Part shown: positions 28,080 through 36,135 of the stretch, piece after piece
Layout: every line of letters begins with the position of its first letter
How positions within the stretch are numbered: the first letter of the stretch is position 1
DNA from: Bacteroides sp.
GTDB lineage: Bacteria > Bacteroidota > Bacteroidia > Bacteroidales > Bacteroidaceae
Assembly: GCA_021201335.1 (NCBI GenBank)
Contig: JAJQFD010000042.1
Location: forward strand, 124,001 to 188,000
DNA length: 64,000 nucleotides
Reading direction: 5' to 3'
Translations under genes and position numbers: made by a program
The notes under the pieces: model-generated
Database searches by the model: none
Told to the model about the DNA's origin: nothing
The model's input: the letters and a program-made list of their open reading frames with translations, nothing else

Positions 28080-29393
28080 ATGAAAAAGAACAGATTAATT
28101 AGTTGGGGATTGCTTCTATGTGCTGCAATTCTGAGTTTGAGCAGTTGTACATTTGGAGATGATGAGAAAGATATTGAGATTGTGGATGATCCAATGGTAA
28201 AAACAGTACAGTATTTTATCGTAGGAACGGTATTCGATACAGATACTGAAAGTGCCTTAGCCGGCGTAACTGTAAAAACAGGAGATACATCAGTAACCAC
28301 TGATAATAATGGTAGATATGAAATTATAGTGGATACAAAGAAAACTTACCAGCTGGAATTCAGTAAAGATAATAAATACGTGAAGGTAACTGCTGATGCT
28401 ACAATTGCTTCCGGCGCACCAAACAGAAGTATGGTAACATTGGGAGTAAAAATGAAAGCTATAAGCGAACATGTTACTATCAGATCAGAATCTGCATCAG
28501 AAATAATAGTAAGCGATAAAGGAGAGGGTGATCATGAAGATGCGTCAACAACCATTCATGTTCCTGCAGGCGCTTCTGAAGAAGAATGTTCAATCAGTAT
28601 CACTCCTTATGAAGCTCCCCAGCATGCAACAACTACTGTAGAAACTGGAACAAAAAATATACTTGTAGCTTTAAAGAATGTAGCTATTGAAACCAGTAAA
28701 ACAACCGAGTTTAAAAAAGAATTAACTGTGACTGTGAAAAATTTAGCCAGCCCAAATGCTTATTTTGATCCAGGAACAATGGAACTCTGGAGCATTGATG
28801 AACCCACAAGAGCACCTGCTGGTTGGGAAAAAGAAGAAACAGTAATTAAATGGAATAATGGTAATTACAGTTTTAATACACATAAGCTAAAATCCAAATA
28901 TACACTGGAAATATATACGGAGAGACAAATCGGCGCAGAAAACAATTCAGAATATAATCTGGTCAATGGTCAGACGGAATTAAAAGTAGATAATAGTGGT
29001 AATGCGAACGCTATTAGAGATATTGACATTACAGTTGAAGCAAAAACTGGATGGAATTTCACTGTAAGCCCGGCCCAGGCATTGACTACTGCAGGCGTTA
29101 CTGGTGATGATCAAACCAAAATGGCTGCAACCATTAAAAATATTATTGAAACCCAGGAAGGTGGTTTCGCTCAAATTTATACTGTTACACAAAATTTAAA
29201 GGCAAGTGTAAGTGGTAACCATATCATGTATTACCGGAACCGGGCCAAATTCTGTGAAAAAACATATATATTTGATATTGTTGTACAAGGAGGAAAGAAT
29301 ACTACCGCTTCCGTAAAAGTAAAAGCTTATACCGGAAGTGAAGAAATTTATCAGAATGAACAAGCTACACAGCACTCCGGTGGTAGTATATAA
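28080..29393 (+). CDS. Surface or periplasmic lipoprotein with a carboxypeptidase-regulatory-like domain (cassette A, gene 3)
   Basis: I place the start at ATG 28080, giving 437 residues. It directly precedes the signal peptide MKKNRLISWGLLLCAAILSL and lipobox LSSC (Cys23), and the upstream bases match those before the paralogue's start at 33119; the earlier ATG at 28050 would push the signal sequence inside. Residues about 45-120 form a CarboxypepD_reg-like beta sandwich (FIVGTVFDTDTESALAGVTV, TTDNNGRYEI). The rest is beta-rich and low in cysteine, with STTIHVPAGASEEECSISI resembling ZU5-type modules. It ends in ATQHSGGSI, conserved in the paralogue (SQHSGGKI). Function unknown; probably a lipid-anchored partner of the YjbH-like pair. 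Confidence 0.72.
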   Translation: MKKNRLISWGLLLCAAILSLSSCTFGDDEKDIEIVDDPMVKTVQYFIVGTVFDTDTESALAGVTVKTGDTSVTTDNNGRYEIIVDTKKTYQLEFSKDNKYVKVTADATIASGAPNRSMVTLGVKMKAISEHVTIRSESASEIIVSDKGEGDHEDASTTIHVPAGASEEECSISITPYEAPQHATTTVETGTKNILVALKNVAIETSKTTEFKKELTVTVKNLASPNAYFDPGTMELWSIDEPTRAPAGWEKEETVIKWNNGNYSFNTHKLKSKYTLEIYTERQIGAENNSEYNLVNGQTELKVDNSGNANAIRDIDITVEAKTGWNFTVSPAQALTTAGVTGDDQTKMAATIKNIIETQEGGFAQIYTVTQNLKASVSGNHIMYYRNRAKFCEKTYIFDIVVQGGKNTTASVKVKAYTGSEEIYQNEQATQHSGGSI

Positions 29394-29418
29394 TTTCATC
29401 TCAAAATAAAAACGACGT

Positions 29419-29985
29419 ATGAAAAAGAACTGCTTAATATTAATCTTATTACTGGTGACCTCCATCAGTATTGTTGCACAAGAGAATAATCGCTCCCAAT
29501 GGTTTATTTCAGGAGGTGCTCATGGGGTAGCTGCTCTTAATGGTGCGGCAACTAACAGTTTGGGTGGTAAAGTTTCCGCTGGAGTCTGGATAAACGACTA
29601 TACCGGATTCCGTTTGAATGCAGAAGCTTCACACCTTTGGCTGAAAGGAGATTATACAGGTACCACATTCGGTGCCGGCCTCGACTGGATGGTAAACTTA
29701 TTATCCATCGCTCCTTTTGATCCGGATAGAAAATTCTTCCTCTATTCATTTATCGGCATAGGATACAATCATTATTCACTGGATAAGGATTATAACCGAC
29801 GCTATTCTCGAATTAACGATATCGTCGGAAACTTTTCCATACAGGCTGCTTTCAAGCTAAGTGATAGAGTCAGTCTGTTCCTGGAGCCGGGAATCCGAAT
29901 GAATCCTAAATTCTATGATATCGATAATAAGGATGATGCGTATGCGAGCGGGATGGTAACTGCCGGAATCACATTCAAATTATAA
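29419..29985 (+). CDS. Small outer-membrane beta-barrel protein (cassette A, gene 4)
   Basis: 188 residues with signal peptide (MKKNCLILILLLVTSISIVA). Alternating hydrophobic/polar strands with aromatic ends follow (QWFISGGAHGVAALNG, KVSAGVWINDYTGFRLNAEA, FFLYSFIGIGYNHYSLDKDY). The last residues (SGMVTAGITFKL) form a typical barrel C-terminal strand. An eight-stranded barrel of the OmpA/OmpW size class is likely. The paralogue at 34438-35007 has nearly the same length. No enzymatic motif is visible. Confidence 0.72.
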   Translation: MKKNCLILILLLVTSISIVAQENNRSQWFISGGAHGVAALNGAATNSLGGKVSAGVWINDYTGFRLNAEASHLWLKGDYTGTTFGAGLDWMVNLLSIAPFDPDRKFFLYSFIGIGYNHYSLDKDYNRRYSRINDIVGNFSIQAAFKLSDRVSLFLEPGIRMNPKFYDIDNKDDAYASGMVTAGITFKL

Positions 29986-29991
29986 ATTCAA

Positions 29992-30437
29992 ATGGTAATA
30001 GCAGTCGACTTTGATGGAACCATTGTGGAACATCGTTATCCTCAGATAGGAAAAGAGATTCCCTTCGCCATCGATACCCTGAAAATGCTAGCGAAGGATC
30101 GGCATCAACTAATCCTGTGGACTGTAAGGGAAGGTAAACGACTTGAGGAGGCTGTGGAGTGGTGTAAAAAAAACGCGGAATCAAATTTTATGCTATTAAT
30201 AAGAATTACCCAGAAGAAGAATATACGGATGCTCATTTCTCCCGCAAACTAAAAGTTGATTTGTTTATAGACGATCGTAATCTGGGCGGAAGGCCTGACT
30301 GGGGTATTATTTACCGGAAAATTTCTACCGATAATGCCTTTACTCCAATTGTTCATGAAGATCATCCGACTGAAAAAAAGGATGGTTCAGCAGATGGTTT
30401 AATAAACGTAGTTAAAAGAAAAGTAGCATTCAAATAG
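29992..30437 (+). CDS. HAD-superfamily hydrolase of BT0820 type (cassette A, gene 5), frameshifted
   Basis: The N terminus MVIAVDFDGTIVEHRYPQIG carries the HAD nucleophile motif DFDGT (Asp7 and Asp9), and LILWTVREGKRLEEA is motif II. The frame breaks in an A8 run (30166-30173). The neighbouring frame continues as RGIKFYAINKNYPEEEYTDA, FSRKLKVDLFIDDRNLGGRP and runs to the TAG at 30435-30437, in parallel with the intact paralogue 35016-35435. Full length is about 148 residues. A small cytosolic phosphatase without a cap domain is expected. It begins 6 bp after the barrel gene. The substrate is unknown; a phospho-sugar is one possibility. Confidence 0.8.
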
Positions 30438-30442
30438 GAAAA

Positions 30443-30479
30443 AGCAACCAGTTCTTGGGAGAACCGGTTGCTTTTTTTT
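30443..30479 (+). terminator. Strong intrinsic terminator at the end of cassette A
   Basis: GCAACCAGTTCT (30444-30455), loop TGGG, AGAACCGGTTGC (30460-30471): a 12-bp stem with a single A/C mismatch, followed by eight T (30472-30479). It starts 6 bp after the last codon of the HAD gene. It most likely ends the transcript that begins at the upxY promoter about 25 kb upstream. Confidence 0.88.
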
Positions 30480-30535
30480 AATTAGTGAGTATCCGGTGAC
30501 GAGCATAATGAGTTCTATAAGCATTTTATGTTTAA

Positions 30536-30645
30536 GGCTGAAGGCCTGACAGATTTAGCCCAGGGTAAGCAAACGAAGTGAGCGCAGCTCTGGGTTGGTA
30601 ACTCACCGCAGGCATTTTAGTGCTAGGGGCACGACATACCAATCA
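30536..30645 (-). repeat. REP-like palindromic element, copy 1 (minus orientation)
   Basis: Core hairpin AGCCCAGGGT (30557-30566) with AGCTCTGGGTT (30586-30596), allowing G-T pairs. Read on the minus strand, the core is followed by AAATCTGTCAGG, the same tail as in copy 2 apart from one base. Elements with an AACCCAGGGT hairpin are a common dispersed class in Bacteroidales genomes; a relation to IS200-like REP transposases is possible but not shown here. Outer borders are approximate. Confidence 0.65.
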
Positions 30646-30754
30646 ATACAAAGAATGTGACATTATATCAAATATTAAAATACCGTACAACTAGTGATAT
30701 AATATAAATTTATTATATCTCGTTGCTTTAGAACTCCTTATTTTTTACGATTCA

Positions 30755-30815
30755 AACCCAGGGTGTTGTTCACTATGTTCACTTTACCCATGGGTTAAAT
30801 ATGTCAGGTTTCCAC
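30755..30815 (+). repeat. REP-like palindromic element, copy 2 (plus orientation)
   Basis: Core hairpin AACCCAGGGT (30755-30764) with ACCCATGGGTT (30786-30796), then AAATATGTCAGG (30797-30808). It is homologous and inverted relative to copy 1; the spacing between hairpin arms is within two bases of that in copy 1. The pair resembles the paired layout of REPINs. Confidence 0.65.
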
Positions 30816-31052
30816 CTTCACCAAATCTATCCTATTTTTGTCTTGACTAAATCTTTAGATATTGTAAATCGTTGATTCAGGCTTATCTTTAACAAATCGA
30901 AGAAGAGTCAGCGAATACATGCTACCCTACATCCCTTCCTTAAAGTTAATTCCCAACTATTTTTCCCTTCTTCTCCATTTTCTTTCCATAAATCAACTAC
31001 TCTTATTGAAAATTTGGTTAATTTTATCGTGGATAACAAGCTTTTTTGATTA

Positions 31053-31060
31053 TATATTTG
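31053..31060 (+). promoter_or_regulatory. Candidate -7 promoter element for cassette B
   Basis: TATATTTG fits TAnnTTTG exactly and would give a leader of about 100 nt before the gene at 31170. No good TTTG -33 box is found at the right distance, so this is tentative. It is supported by the need for a new promoter after the terminator at 30443. Confidence 0.35.
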
Positions 31061-31169
31061 ATATTCAGACACAAACACAAAAAGCATACTATTTATCCTG
31101 ACGTCTAATAAAAGAAAAAATCCTGCGTCAAATTCAGGCTAACAGTAAGAAAGCTAAGATAGCGTTCTC

Positions 31170-31877
31170 ATGAAACATCGACTTATTCTATTTTTTATTC
31201 TGGTAATTCAGTTAACAACGATCCAGGCACAATACAGTATCGGCATGACTGGTCAATTGAATATTCCTACAGCAGAAGTGCAGAGGACAGGGACATTCAT
31301 GGGAGGGGGTAACTTTCTTCCCAAAGAAATCATGTTGGGTGACAGATTTACTTATAACACAGGAAATTACTTTGTGAACTTAACAATCTTCTCCATCCTG
31401 GAGATAAACTACAGATGTACCTTATTAAAGACAGGCTATATGGCGCACGAATCCAAATTGAATAACCAAGATCGTGCCTCCTCCATTAAAATCCGAGTTC
31501 TAAAAGAAAGTAAATATTATCCTGCATTTGCACTGGGTGTAAATGATCCGGATGAAAACAATGACATGCAATCGTCGGCTGTATACGGAGTAATAACCAA
31601 AAACCTTTTATCCTCTCAGACAGAACACCAAGTAGCCGTTACTTTGGGATATTACCATCCTTTAAAAAATAATTCAAGACAAGAAGGAATATTTGGAGGT
31701 ATCCGGTATATTCCCGCCTTTATGAAGCCTCTTTCAGTAATGGCAGAATATGACTCTAAAGGATTTAACGTCGGGGCTACTGCCAAGTTCTGGAATCGGT
31801 TATCGCTGCATCTTTTTACCCGGGAGTTTAAATGTATATCCGGTGGTATACGATATGAATACACATTAATTCTCTGA
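31170..31877 (+). CDS. YjbH-like protein, N-terminal half (cassette B, gene 1)
   Basis: 235 residues, intact. Signal peptide MKHRLILFFILVIQLTTIQA, then YSIGMTGQLNIPTAEVQRTG and the YjbH core features: an early Gly-rich segment (GTFMGGGNFLP), FFVN-type strand (YNTGNYFVNLTIFSILEINY), and SSIKIRVLKESKYYPAFALG followed by NDPDE. The C terminus ends as a barrel strand (CISGGIRYEYTLIL). It is the reference for repairing the broken paralogue at 26077-26785. It likely forms part of an outer-membrane barrel with the next gene's product (5 bp gap). A role in exopolysaccharide secretion is known for E. coli YjbH/GfcD, and is inferred here. Confidence 0.82.
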   Translation: MKHRLILFFILVIQLTTIQAQYSIGMTGQLNIPTAEVQRTGTFMGGGNFLPKEIMLGDRFTYNTGNYFVNLTIFSILEINYRCTLLKTGYMAHESKLNNQDRASSIKIRVLKESKYYPAFALGVNDPDENNDMQSSAVYGVITKNLLSSQTEHQVAVTLGYYHPLKNNSRQEGIFGGIRYIPAFMKPLSVMAEYDSKGFNVGATAKFWNRLSLHLFTREFKCISGGIRYEYTLIL

Positions 31878-31882
31878 AGCGG

Positions 31883-33094
31883 ATGAAAAGAAAAGTTGTT
31901 TTAACCGTATTGCTATTATGTATATCTATGGTTGGCTATACTCAGGTTTTAGAAAAACTAAAGACAATTGGATTTGAGAATATTCAAATTGCAGAAAATG
32001 ATACGATAGTAACCATAGCATTGGAAGATAATATTTACCGGGGAACATACCGGGGAATAGGCAAAGCCATTGAAGCCAGCCTGGAAGGGATGCAAAAAGG
32101 CACATTGGAAATGGTAATACTTGACAACCGGGTGCCACAACTATGCATTACCTTACGGGAAGAGTTAATCACTGCCTATCAACAAAAAGAGATAAGTATC
32201 CGGGAGGTTTATGCACAAATGGAAATGACCGTCTCTACAGATGAGGCTATTGGGAAGCTAAAAGAGGTTGAGATTATCAATACCTCCCAGTGGAAAACAG
32301 ACATAATACTGTATCCGGAAGTAAGTCTCGAAAACTTCAGTATGGATAAACTATATCACTATAAAGTGAATTTCGCTCCTGCTATACAGACTTCTCCCTG
32401 GAAAGGAGCCATGATTACGGCACAAATTATATTTCCGATTGCCACGAATATAAAAGGAGAAGCAACAAGGATACGCCCAGGCATAATTACCCTGTCACAG
32501 GATATCAGGTTGAAGAAGAACTTCCTCGGGAGAGTGGTAGTGGGTAATTTCACAGACAATCAGATCGGGATACAAGCAGGATTAAGATACCGTTCGCCGA
32601 ATGGAAGAATAGAAGCGATGGGACTAATAGGCACTACCGGATATTCTGAAATTACCCGTGACGAAGGTTGGTACATCGGTTTCCATCAGGAGGTCACCGG
32701 GATGTTAAAAGGCATTTATTATGAGCCGTGCTTAAATGTTGAATTAAGCGCCCAGGTTAACCGGTATTTATTTGGTGACTATGGCATAAGAGGAGACTTA
32801 ACCCGGCATTTTGGGGAATACGCGATCGGCTTGTATGCCATTGCAGTAAAAGGTAGAGTGAATGGCGGATTTCATTTTGCGATTCCCTTCCGGGGAAAGA
32901 GCTGCAAACGAAACCACAAGGTCAGAATCAAACTACCGGACTATTATGCCGCCGAATACAGCAGGGAGCCCCGCGGCAGATATATGGATGAAAAGATGGG
33001 GACAACATACGATACCCGTCCGGACGAGAATCGGAGTATAAGATTTTACCAACCGGATTATATACGTCATTTCTTAATCAGGGAATTACAATAA
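31883..33094 (+). CDS. YjbH-like protein, C-terminal half (cassette B, gene 2)
   Basis: 403 residues with signal peptide (MKRKVVLTVLLLCISMVGYT). It parallels 26790-28004 throughout: LKTIGFENIQIAENDTIVTI, YRGIGKAIEASLEGMQKGTL, NFAPAIQTSPWKGAMITAQI, VNRYLFGDYGIRGDLTRHFG and the closing KMGTTYDTRPDENRSIRFYQ. The Asp-Tyr-Gly and His-Phe-Gly motifs are shared with the C-terminal barrel region of YjbH. The N-terminal hundred residues would be periplasmic. Divergence from cassette A is spread evenly along the sequence, so the duplication is not recent. Confidence 0.78.
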   Translation: MKRKVVLTVLLLCISMVGYTQVLEKLKTIGFENIQIAENDTIVTIALEDNIYRGTYRGIGKAIEASLEGMQKGTLEMVILDNRVPQLCITLREELITAYQQKEISIREVYAQMEMTVSTDEAIGKLKEVEIINTSQWKTDIILYPEVSLENFSMDKLYHYKVNFAPAIQTSPWKGAMITAQIIFPIATNIKGEATRIRPGIITLSQDIRLKKNFLGRVVVGNFTDNQIGIQAGLRYRSPNGRIEAMGLIGTTGYSEITRDEGWYIGFHQEVTGMLKGIYYEPCLNVELSAQVNRYLFGDYGIRGDLTRHFGEYAIGLYAIAVKGRVNGGFHFAIPFRGKSCKRNHKVRIKLPDYYAAEYSREPRGRYMDEKMGTTYDTRPDENRSIRFYQPDYIRHFLIRELQ

Positions 33095-33118
33095 AGATAT
33101 ACGCATTTTGTTTTAATT

Positions 33119-34414
33119 ATGAAAGTAAACGAATTATTCAGAGGTGGATTGCTTTGGTGCATTGCAATCTTAGGTTTATACGGTTGTTCTTTTGCGAACG
33201 ACTGGAAAACAAATGAGATAGTGGATGATCCCATGACGAGGATAGAAGAATATTATATCGTTGGAATGGTATTTGACAAAGAGACTGCGGAACCCTTATT
33301 GGGTGTATCGGTGAAAACGGGAGAGATATCCGTTAAAACAGATGTGGAAGGTAAATACAAGATTACTTTGGATAGCCGGGGAACATTTGACATTGAGTTC
33401 AGCAAGGATAACTATATCACAGTAAGCACTACAGCCGAGCTTGCCAGTGAAGTAGCTAACCGAAGCATGGTAACGCTAGGTATAAAAATGTCTCCTAAAA
33501 ATGAGGCCATGACTATCACTTCTGATGGAGGAGCGGTAACAAGTAGGGAAAATTCAGAAGAATCTGGTATCCTATTGCAAATTCCCGAAGGCGCCTTAGC
33601 CGAAGGAGAAATCTGCTCCATAGGCATTACATCCTATGATATTCCACAACAGGTATCTACCACAATCGAATCCGGTGATATTTCTTTCGCTACCCCGCTG
33701 GCTGCTATTGCTGTGGAAACAAACAGGGTCAGTTTCCGGGAACCAGTCAAGATGATCGTAAAGAATGCAGTCAGTCCGGATGTTAATTTTACCGAGGCAA
33801 GTGTTTGGGGGAAAGATAACCTCGATAATAGTAGAGCCCCACAAGGATGGAGTAGAATAGGCACCGCTATAGCTGAAGAGGGAAATTACTTTTTTGAAAG
33901 TAACGAGTTAAATTTTGGGTATATATTTGAAATAAATGCCCGAAAACATACAGACGCCGAAGATATATCAGAATATAACCGGGTAAACGGCAGGTCGGAG
34001 CTAAAAATCGATAATACCGGTAATTCAAATGCTGTGACTGATGTTGAGATCCAGGTGGAAGCAAAGGCTGGTTGGGATTTTATTATCAACCCTACGGAAG
34101 CGTTAACTGCTGCGGGCGTGGGACGTCTGGACTTACCGAATCTAGCCTCAACCATCCAACGTATCGTGGAAGCTCAGGAAGGTGGCTTTGCCCGGACTTA
34201 TACCGTTACATACAACTACCAAACTAATGTAAGTGGTAATTATATTATGTATTATACAAGTAGAGCCAGGTATAGGGAGAAAACATATACTTTTGACATC
34301 GCTCAAAAAAATGGAACAAGTATACCCGCTTTCGTTAAAGTAAAAGCATATACTGGAATGAAAGAAACCTATATGAACGAGAGCCAGTCACAACATTCAG
34401 GAGGTAAGATCTGA
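33119..34414 (+). CDS. Lipoprotein with a carboxypeptidase-regulatory-like domain (cassette B, gene 3)
   Basis: 431 residues. Signal peptide and lipobox (LGLYGC, Cys23) start right at ATG 33119. The CarboxypepD_reg-like domain is YIVGMVFDKETAEPLLGVSV with KTDVEGKYKITLDSRGTFDI. Later regions match cassette A piece by piece, including SRAPQGWSRIGTAIAEEGNY, ELKIDNTGNSNAVTDVEIQV and the C-terminal SQHSGGKI. No enzymatic motif is found. The conserved end and lipid anchor suggest a structural or binding role next to the two YjbH-like halves. Confidence 0.72.
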   Translation: MKVNELFRGGLLWCIAILGLYGCSFANDWKTNEIVDDPMTRIEEYYIVGMVFDKETAEPLLGVSVKTGEISVKTDVEGKYKITLDSRGTFDIEFSKDNYITVSTTAELASEVANRSMVTLGIKMSPKNEAMTITSDGGAVTSRENSEESGILLQIPEGALAEGEICSIGITSYDIPQQVSTTIESGDISFATPLAAIAVETNRVSFREPVKMIVKNAVSPDVNFTEASVWGKDNLDNSRAPQGWSRIGTAIAEEGNYFFESNELNFGYIFEINARKHTDAEDISEYNRVNGRSELKIDNTGNSNAVTDVEIQVEAKAGWDFIINPTEALTAAGVGRLDLPNLASTIQRIVEAQEGGFARTYTVTYNYQTNVSGNYIMYYTSRARYREKTYTFDIAQKNGTSIPAFVKVKAYTGMKETYMNESQSQHSGGKI

Positions 34415-34437
34415 TTATTTATAGCCTAAACGAAACG

Positions 34438-35007
34438 ATGATGAAAAAATTATATACCTTCTTTATACTATCATGCCTGGCATTCCTGAACATTATTGCA
34501 CAGGAACAAAACCGTACCCAATGGTTCATTGGGGGAGGTGCTAACAGCATGCTGGCACTAAATGGATCGGGGAATAAGCATGCAGGTGGTAAAGTTTCTT
34601 TCGGAGCCTGGATCAATAACTACAACGGATTCCGAGTCAATCTGGAAGCCACCAATATCTGGATGAAAAACGATTTTACGGCCTTCAGTTATGGCGCGGG
34701 AGCAGAATGGATGGTAAATCTATTCTCCCTCAAACCTTATGATCCGGAGAGGAAATTTTTCCTGAATGCTTTCATCGGAATTGGCTACAATCACTATACT
34801 TTGGATAAAGATTTTAATAAACACTATCGCAGTATTAATGATATAAATGGGAATTTATCCATTCAGCCTATTTACAAACTTGGTGCGACTTCAAGTCTAT
34901 TTGTAGAACCGGGTATACGGGTTAATACTAAATTCTATGATTTCGATCAGAAAGACCATGTATATTTAAACGTAACTTTGAGTGCCGGTATCATATTTAA
35001 CTTATAA
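34438..35007 (+). CDS. Small outer-membrane beta-barrel protein (cassette B, gene 4)
   Basis: 189 residues, two consecutive ATG codons at the start, signal peptide KLYTFFILSCLAFLNIIA. Barrel strands with aromatic girdles include QWFIGGGANSMLALNG, KVSFGAWINNYNGFRVNLEA and FFLNAFIGIGYNHYTLDKDF; the final strand is LNVTLSAGIIFNL. Paralogue of 29419-29985. Probably an eight-stranded outer-membrane protein. Confidence 0.72.
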   Translation: MMKKLYTFFILSCLAFLNIIAQEQNRTQWFIGGGANSMLALNGSGNKHAGGKVSFGAWINNYNGFRVNLEATNIWMKNDFTAFSYGAGAEWMVNLFSLKPYDPERKFFLNAFIGIGYNHYTLDKDFNKHYRSINDINGNLSIQPIYKLGATSSLFVEPGIRVNTKFYDFDQKDHVYLNVTLSAGIIFNL

Positions 35008-35015
35008 CACAAACA

Positions 35016-35435
35016 ATGGTAATAGCAGTCGATTTTGATGGAACAATTGTTCAACATCGCTACCCCCAAATCGGAGAAGAAATTTCTTTTGCTACTGAAA
35101 CATTAAAAATGCTCATCCAGGATCACCATAAATTAATTCTGTGGACAGTCAGGGAGGGAAAACTACTACATGATGCCGTAGAATGGCGCAAAGAACACGG
35201 AGTAGAATTTTATGCTGTCAACAAGAATCATCCAATGGAAGAATTCACAGACATAAATTATTCACGTAAATTAAGGGCTCATTTATTTATTGATGACTAT
35301 AGTCTGGGAGGGATACCGGATTGGGAAATCATCTATAAAAAAATCAGTAAGGGCCAGGCGTTTACCGCAGATTATCCGAAAGAGAAACTTAGAAGAAAAA
35401 AAGGATGGTTCAAAAGGTTATTCCGAAAAGGTTAA
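35016..35435 (+). CDS. HAD-superfamily hydrolase of BT0820 type (cassette B, gene 5)
   Basis: 139 residues, intact. Motif I VDFDGTIVQHRYPQIG (Asp6 and Asp8), motif II LILWTVREGKLL, a conserved YAVNKNHPMEEFTDINYSRK and motif IV HLFIDDYSLGG. This is the compact capless type known from Bacteroides BT0820. It lacks a signal peptide, unlike the other four cassette genes, so it works in the cytosol. Its presence in both cassettes means it belongs to the system, perhaps making or removing a phosphorylated precursor. The start is 8 bp after the barrel gene. Confidence 0.85.
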   Translation: MVIAVDFDGTIVQHRYPQIGEEISFATETLKMLIQDHHKLILWTVREGKLLHDAVEWRKEHGVEFYAVNKNHPMEEFTDINYSRKLRAHLFIDDYSLGGIPDWEIIYKKISKGQAFTADYPKEKLRRKKGWFKRLFRKG

Positions 35436-35511
35436 AAATAGAGGATGGAATATACCTCTTATCGACAAAGTATAAATTCCATCCTGAGAATTGAAAAACA
35501 ATTTTAAATTT

Positions 35512-36135
35512 ATGAAGAAGCCATTTAATCTCCCCTATAATATATTCCGAAATATATTTGTTTGCTTAATTTTTGCACTCTTTTTACTCTGGAGTATTTA
35601 TTGCTTCTTTTCATTTTATTCTAATTCTAAATTAGTTTATTCATATAAAGAAAATGTACTTATAAAAAACGTTGATTTAGAATTTGATGGAAGTTTGTCA
35701 TCCAAAGATTTACATTTAAAGACCGTTTATGACGCGATAAATAATACAATTTGTTGTAACGATATTACAATAAAAGGTTACCAATGGTCAAAAATAACAA
35801 GTATTCACAGATTAATATTTTTAGATAAGGAAAGAATAAAAAATGCAGGAAACTCAGAGAAAATTTACTTTCATCTTTACAGAAATAATCGGGCATTGTT
35901 TTTAAACAACAAAATTTTCGGATTATCCTTAAAGAATCCGCCCTCAAAAATATATCTTTACAGTGATTATTTTCGTGACAGTACTAAAATTGGCTTTGTT
36001 ATTTTAGTATTGTTGTTAAGTATAATAACCTATATGGAAAAGAAATTTAAGTTGCTCAACAATAACGTAGATCTCTTACGCGATATTCCTACTCCCGTTG
36101 TTATCTTATTTACCATAATATTATTATTATTTTAG
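35512..36135 (+). CDS. Hypothetical membrane protein
   Basis: I choose ATG 35512 (207 residues) rather than an upstream TTG at 35491. One N-terminal helix (IFVCLIFALFLLWSIYCFFS) is followed by an extracytoplasmic domain of about 110 residues and two C-terminal helices (KIGFVILVLLLSIITYM and PTPVVILFTIILLLF). No known domain is recognised. Base composition is more AT-rich than the cassette upstream, which hints at separate origin. It lies 76 bp after the HAD gene on the same strand and might be read from the same transcript. Confidence 0.55.
   Translation: MKKPFNLPYNIFRNIFVCLIFALFLLWSIYCFFSFYSNSKLVYSYKENVLIKNVDLEFDGSLSSKDLHLKTVYDAINNTICCNDITIKGYQWSKITSIHRLIFLDKERIKNAGNSEKIYFHLYRNNRALFLNNKIFGLSLKNPPSKIYLYSDYFRDSTKIGFVILVLLLSIITYMEKKFKLLNNNVDLLRDIPTPVVILFTIILLLF

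Larger units (their letters stand above)
30480..31169. other. Intergenic region between the two cassettes
   Basis: About 690 bp without a believable gene. It holds two REP-like hairpin elements in opposite orientation (listed separately) and, towards the end, an exact -7 consensus at 31053. A 60-codon open frame at 30919-31101 is hydrophobic by virtue of AT-richness and lacks any recognisable feature. Confidence 0.6.

Noticed and set aside
30919..31101. 60-codon hydrophobic open frame between the cassettes
   Set aside because: No start context, no paralogue before cassette A and composition explained by AT-rich DNA.
27266..32559. Minus-strand frames (27266-27604 and 32359-32559) that look alike in both cassettes
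   Set aside because: They are antisense shadows of the paralogous YjbH-like C-terminal genes; their similarity follows from the duplication.
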